A stretch of DNA of 57,288 bases. It comes from an uncultured Limosilactobacillus sp. Its GTDB lineage: Bacteria; Bacillota; Bacilli; Lactobacillales; Lactobacillaceae. Each line of letters starts with the position of its first letter. The first letter of the stretch is position 1. Below, piece after piece: positions 56,295-57,288 of this stretch. Made by a program: the position numbers and the translations under genes. The notes below the pieces were generated by a model that saw only the letters and a program-made list of their open reading frames with translations, was not told where the DNA came from and ran no database searches. The stretch spans positions 1-57,288 of the forward strand of contig CALVGV010000010.1 of assembly GCA_944327195.1 (NCBI GenBank), given 5' to 3'.

Positions 56295-56747
56295 ATGGCA
56301 AAAGCAGTTGTGGTTTACGCCACTATCACCGGGAACAACCAGGACGTCGCTGACCTGATCACCGACGCCCTCGAAAAGCAGGGGGTCGAAGTCGAGGAGG
56401 AGGAAATCACCACCGCCGACGTGGAGGACTTTGAGGACGCCGACATCTGCGTGGTTTGCCCGTACACCTACGACGAGGGCGCCCTGCCGGAAGAGGGGCT
56501 CGACTTCTACGACGACCTCAACGACGCCGACCTGGCCGGCAAGGTTTACGGGGTGGCCGGTTCCGGCGACACCTTCTACGCCGACGACTTCTGCCGGGCA
56601 GTTGACGACTTCGGCAAGGCCTTTGAGGCGGCCGGGGCCACCAAGGGGGCCGAGAACGTCCACATCGACCTCGCCCCGGACGAGGATGAGGACGTCAAGA
56701 AGCTCGACGCCTTCGCGGCGGCCCTGGTAAAGAAGGCGGAAGCATAG
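56295..56747 (+). CDS. Flavodoxin
   Basis: 150 residues. Small FMN electron carrier. The phosphate loop is TITGNNQDVADLI after VVVYA; the protein is very acidic (many Asp/Glu), as usual. The ATG (MAKAVVVY) follows AAAGGGG. It ends two bases before gtrA, so the two are co-transcribed. Partner enzymes are not in the window. Confidence 0.9.
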   Translation: MAKAVVVYATITGNNQDVADLITDALEKQGVEVEEEEITTADVEDFEDADICVVCPYTYDEGALPEEGLDFYDDLNDADLAGKVYGVAGSGDTFYADDFCRAVDDFGKAFEAAGATKGAENVHIDLAPDEDEDVKKLDAFAAALVKKAEA

Positions 56748-56749
56748 GC

Positions 56750-57211
56750 ATGGCGATGATTCAGCGGCTGTGGGCCAAGTACAAGTCGATCATTGCCTAC
56801 CTCTTCTGGGGCGTGGTCACCACGATCGTCAACCTGGCCTCCTACCAGTGGATGAGCACCGGCCTGCACTGGAACTTCGAAGTGGCGACGGTGATCGCCT
56901 GGTTCCTCTCGGTGCTAGTGGCCTACTTCACCAACAAGGTCTGGGTTTTTGGCTCCCACTACACCACCGTCAAGGCCTTCTTCGTTGAGTTGGTTCAGTT
57001 CTTCTTCTACCGCGGGCTGACCCTCCTGATGGACATGGCGATCATGTTCATCGGGGTCCAGCTGATGGGGATCCGCTCCTCGCTCGGTCAGTTCATCGTC
57101 AAGGTGATCGACAACGTGGTCGTCGTCTTGGCCAACTACTTCTTCTCCAAGTGGTTGATCTTCAAGGCCAACGACAAGATGGTCAAGAAGAGCGAGGAAC
57201 AGGAACACTAG
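56750..57211 (+). CDS. GtrA-family membrane protein
   Basis: 153 residues with four membrane helices: about 14-34, 42-64, 78-106 and 118-140. AYLFWGVVTTIVNLASY and AYFTNKVWVF are GtrA family marks. GtrA-like proteins help move lipid-linked sugars across the membrane for glycosylation of wall polymers. Coupled to the flavodoxin gene; a functional link is not evident. Confidence 0.88.
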   Translation: MAMIQRLWAKYKSIIAYLFWGVVTTIVNLASYQWMSTGLHWNFEVATVIAWFLSVLVAYFTNKVWVFGSHYTTVKAFFVELVQFFFYRGLTLLMDMAIMFIGVQLMGIRSSLGQFIVKVIDNVVVVLANYFFSKWLIFKANDKMVKKSEEQEH

Positions 57212-57288
57212 AAAATAGACTTCCGCGGAAATTAAAATCCTAGTTTTCAAATTTCACCTTTGGTATGATCTTGTCAAAAAAGGTGATT
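57212..57288 (+). promoter_or_regulatory. Right edge: inverted motif and start region of an unseen gene
   Basis: A 19-base motif AATAGACTTCCGCGGAAAT (57214-57232) matches 58-76 in inverted orientation with one difference. A TATGAT -10-like box (57264-57269) and AAAGGTGAT at the very end suggest that a plus-strand gene starts just outside the window. Confidence 0.45.

Overview
The window looks like a chromosomal segment of a GC-rich, heterofermentative lactic acid bacterium, most likely Limosilactobacillus (L. fermentum-like). The reasons are GC-biased third codon positions, strong Shine-Dalgarno sites, lactobacillus-type gene neighbourhoods (cdaA-cdaR-glmM, rapZ-yvcK-whiA, gap-pgk-tpiA, rpsL-rpsG-fusA), a citrate lyase cluster with a CitX-CitG fusion, and a gluconate operon. 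The genus is an inference; no rRNA is present to prove it. Most genes lie on the minus strand.

Layout. 1-314: AT-richer edge and glmM terminator. 315-4426 (-): cdaA-cdaR-glmM (c-di-AMP and UDP-GlcNAc supply) and murB. 4537-10559: an exonuclease (+), the ung-pta-tsaE-GNAT run (-), a LURP-one-like protein (+), ldh and an alpha/beta hydrolase (-). 10556-19157: citrate fermentation, with citC-D-E-F, then citXG coupled to the hydrolase, a divergent SorC-type regulator (CitI-like) and a DASS-family transporter. 19568-30382: fusA, rpsG, rpsL, a lone prepilin peptidase (+), smpB-rnr-secG, a ClC transporter and an amino acid permease. 30663-36874: eno, a PAS protein (+), tpiA-pgk-gap and whiA. 37509-44394: yvcK, rapZ, uvrA and uvrB. 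45019-49015: gluconate operon gntK-gntP-LacI-type regulator. 49194-57211: a VOC protein, a small membrane protein, an HD hydrolase, pgcA, trxB, an Ala/Ser/Thr-rich surface protein (+), map (-), and flavodoxin plus GtrA (+).

How the genes work together. Citrate is imported by the DASS carrier and cleaved by CitDEF after activation by CitXG and CitC. Gluconate enters through GntP and GntK into the 6-phosphogluconate/phosphoketolase route, whose acetyl-phosphate is handled by Pta. The triose half (Gap, Pgk, Tpi, Eno) and Ldh complete fermentation. PgcA, GlmM and MurB feed the cell wall.

Most notable are two families of structured intergenic repeats. Family 1 folds as an outer stem plus two inner hairpins and lies upstream of citXG, whiA and uvrB. 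Family 2 is a long stem followed by a terminator hairpin, with three copies of about 190 bp. In both, paired positions change together between copies, which points to selection on the fold. No tRNA, rRNA, CRISPR array or complete IS element was seen.
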